Both the position numbers and the translations under genes were made by a program. The notes under the pieces are model-generated. The model was not told the origin of the DNA. It saw nothing but the letters and a program-made list of their open reading frames with translations, and searched no databases. A stretch of DNA of 59,141 bases from CAYUCJ01 sp049282265 (lineage in GTDB: Bacteria > Desulfobacterota > DSM-4660 > Desulfatiglandales > Desulfatiglandaceae): contig JBAPTR010000076.1 of NCBI GenBank assembly GCA_049282265.1, forward strand, positions 1 through 59,141, read 5' to 3'. This document shows, piece after piece, positions 58,758 to 59,141 of the stretch; within the stretch, counting starts at the first letter, position 1; each line of letters begins with the position of its first letter.

Positions 58758-59141
58758 ATGAAAAGAAATGTGTTGAAGAGATGGATGATTGGTATTGCAA
58801 TGCCGCTGCTTTCGCTGGTGCTTGTTCCCGGCCTGTGCCTGGCGGGGAACGGGGACTCCTATTTCAAGAAAGGGACAAGGCTGCTGAAGCAGGCAAAACC
58901 GGATCAGGCGGTAGTAGCCCTCACCGAGGCCATTCGTCTCGCGCCGGATCGCGTGGAGGCCTACGCCAATCGTGGGCTGGCCTATCTTGAGGAGAAGAAA
59001 TACGGGCAGGCAAGACAGGACTTTCTCAAGGCCCTGGCGATTGCCCCCGATGACGTGAAGGCCAACAACAACCTGGGCGTCTTTTATTGCGGCCGGGAAG
59101 ACTATGACAGCGCGCTGCGTTACCTCCGAAGGGCCACCGGG
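58758..59141 (+). CDS. Exported TPR-repeat protein (partial, cut by right edge)
   Basis: 128 residues are visible with no stop before the window ends. A signal peptide (IGIAMPLLSLVLVPGLCLAG) precedes tandem TPR units: GDSYFKKGTRLLKQAKPDQA, NRGLAYLEEKKYGQARQDFL, and NNLGVFYCGREDYDSALRYL. The Cys in GLCLAG could be a lipobox-like Cys but its context is poor. It is probably a periplasmic or outer-membrane assembly or scaffold protein such as those near type IV pili. GTGAGGTG lies upstream of ATG at 58758. Confidence 0.8.
   Translation, partial: MKRNVLKRWMIGIAMPLLSLVLVPGLCLAGNGDSYFKKGTRLLKQAKPDQAVVALTEAIRLAPDRVEAYANRGLAYLEEKKYGQARQDFLKALAIAPDDVKANNNLGVFYCGREDYDSALRYLRRATG

Noticed and set aside
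58382..58759. 125-codon minus-strand frame upstream of the YgiT-like gene
   Set aside because: It reads through both REP-like hairpins and shows no toxin motif; kept only as something to test beside the YgiT-like gene.

Overview
The window looks like chromosomal DNA of a Gram-negative, probably anaerobic bacterium, most likely a member of the Desulfobacterota (former Deltaproteobacteria). This is inferred from the gene mix: a TAXI-type TRAP transporter with a 4TM/12TM fused permease, an ADP-forming acyl-CoA synthetase, a thiolase with a DUF35 partner, an unusual acyl-CoA dehydrogenase, a FeoA-FeoB fusion and a type IV minor-pilin/PilY1 operon. Coding density is high and long antisense shadow frames are common. 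I saw no rRNA, tRNA or CRISPR array.

Layout. 1-3003: three overlapping tyrosine recombinase genes, cut by the left edge, which form a recombinase-in-trio (RIT) element with a palindrome-rich arm. 3053-5070: a transposon-end-like hairpin, a truncated fibronectin-type secreted protein, a large palindromic repeat and a MobA-like nucleotidyltransferase. 5155-11689: dnaE, a divergent sensor kinase and rarA. 11696-13148: a 203-bp MITE-like element and an acyl-CoA dehydrogenase. 13615-17322: a split rdgC, a LysM lytic transglycosylase and a LysR regulator. 17733-20102: a possible sigma-54 promoter with an unknown exported protein, an RlmL-like methyltransferase and cutA. 20584-24826: thiolase plus DUF35, prmA, rsmE and a DapA-family aldolase. 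24888-30432: a gene remnant, a small PC4-like protein, eno, a Tat-exported metallo-hydrolase and tex. 30450-35500: glycosyltransferase 9, a cupin, a divergent phosphoglycerate-kinase-like gene with a formyltransferase-like gene, then a YqiA-like esterase, an SlyD-like isomerase and greA. 35628-39925: cbiQ, cbiO and feoAB (metal uptake). 40071-48238: a long leftward run (TAXI binding protein, TRAP permease, DUF1566 protein, universal stress protein, enoyl-CoA hydratase, ADP-forming acyl-CoA synthetase, amidohydrolase), with a good promoter at one end and a terminator at the other. 48745-53561: nucleotide-sugar dehydrogenase, a zinc-ribbon/TPR/retropepsin protein, two 60-aa proteins and a ZnuA-like binding protein. 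53581-58010: fimT-pilW-pilV-pilX-pilY1. 58230-59141: a YgiT-like mini-protein, a REP-like inverted pair and a truncated TPR lipoprotein-like gene.

The strongest structure not explained by genes is a dispersed family of intergenic palindromes of about 170-410 bp: five long copies, one short copy and two fragments. The copies share a core with a nested hairpin, and two have terminal inverted repeats. They sit next to starts or stops of genes, and one fragment supplies the rsmE stop codon. The most interesting gene-level candidates are the PGK-like/formyltransferase-like pair, whose kinase has altered substrate motifs, and the TAXI-TRAP/acyl-CoA/amidohydrolase run, which looks like an uptake-and-degradation unit for an unidentified organic acid.
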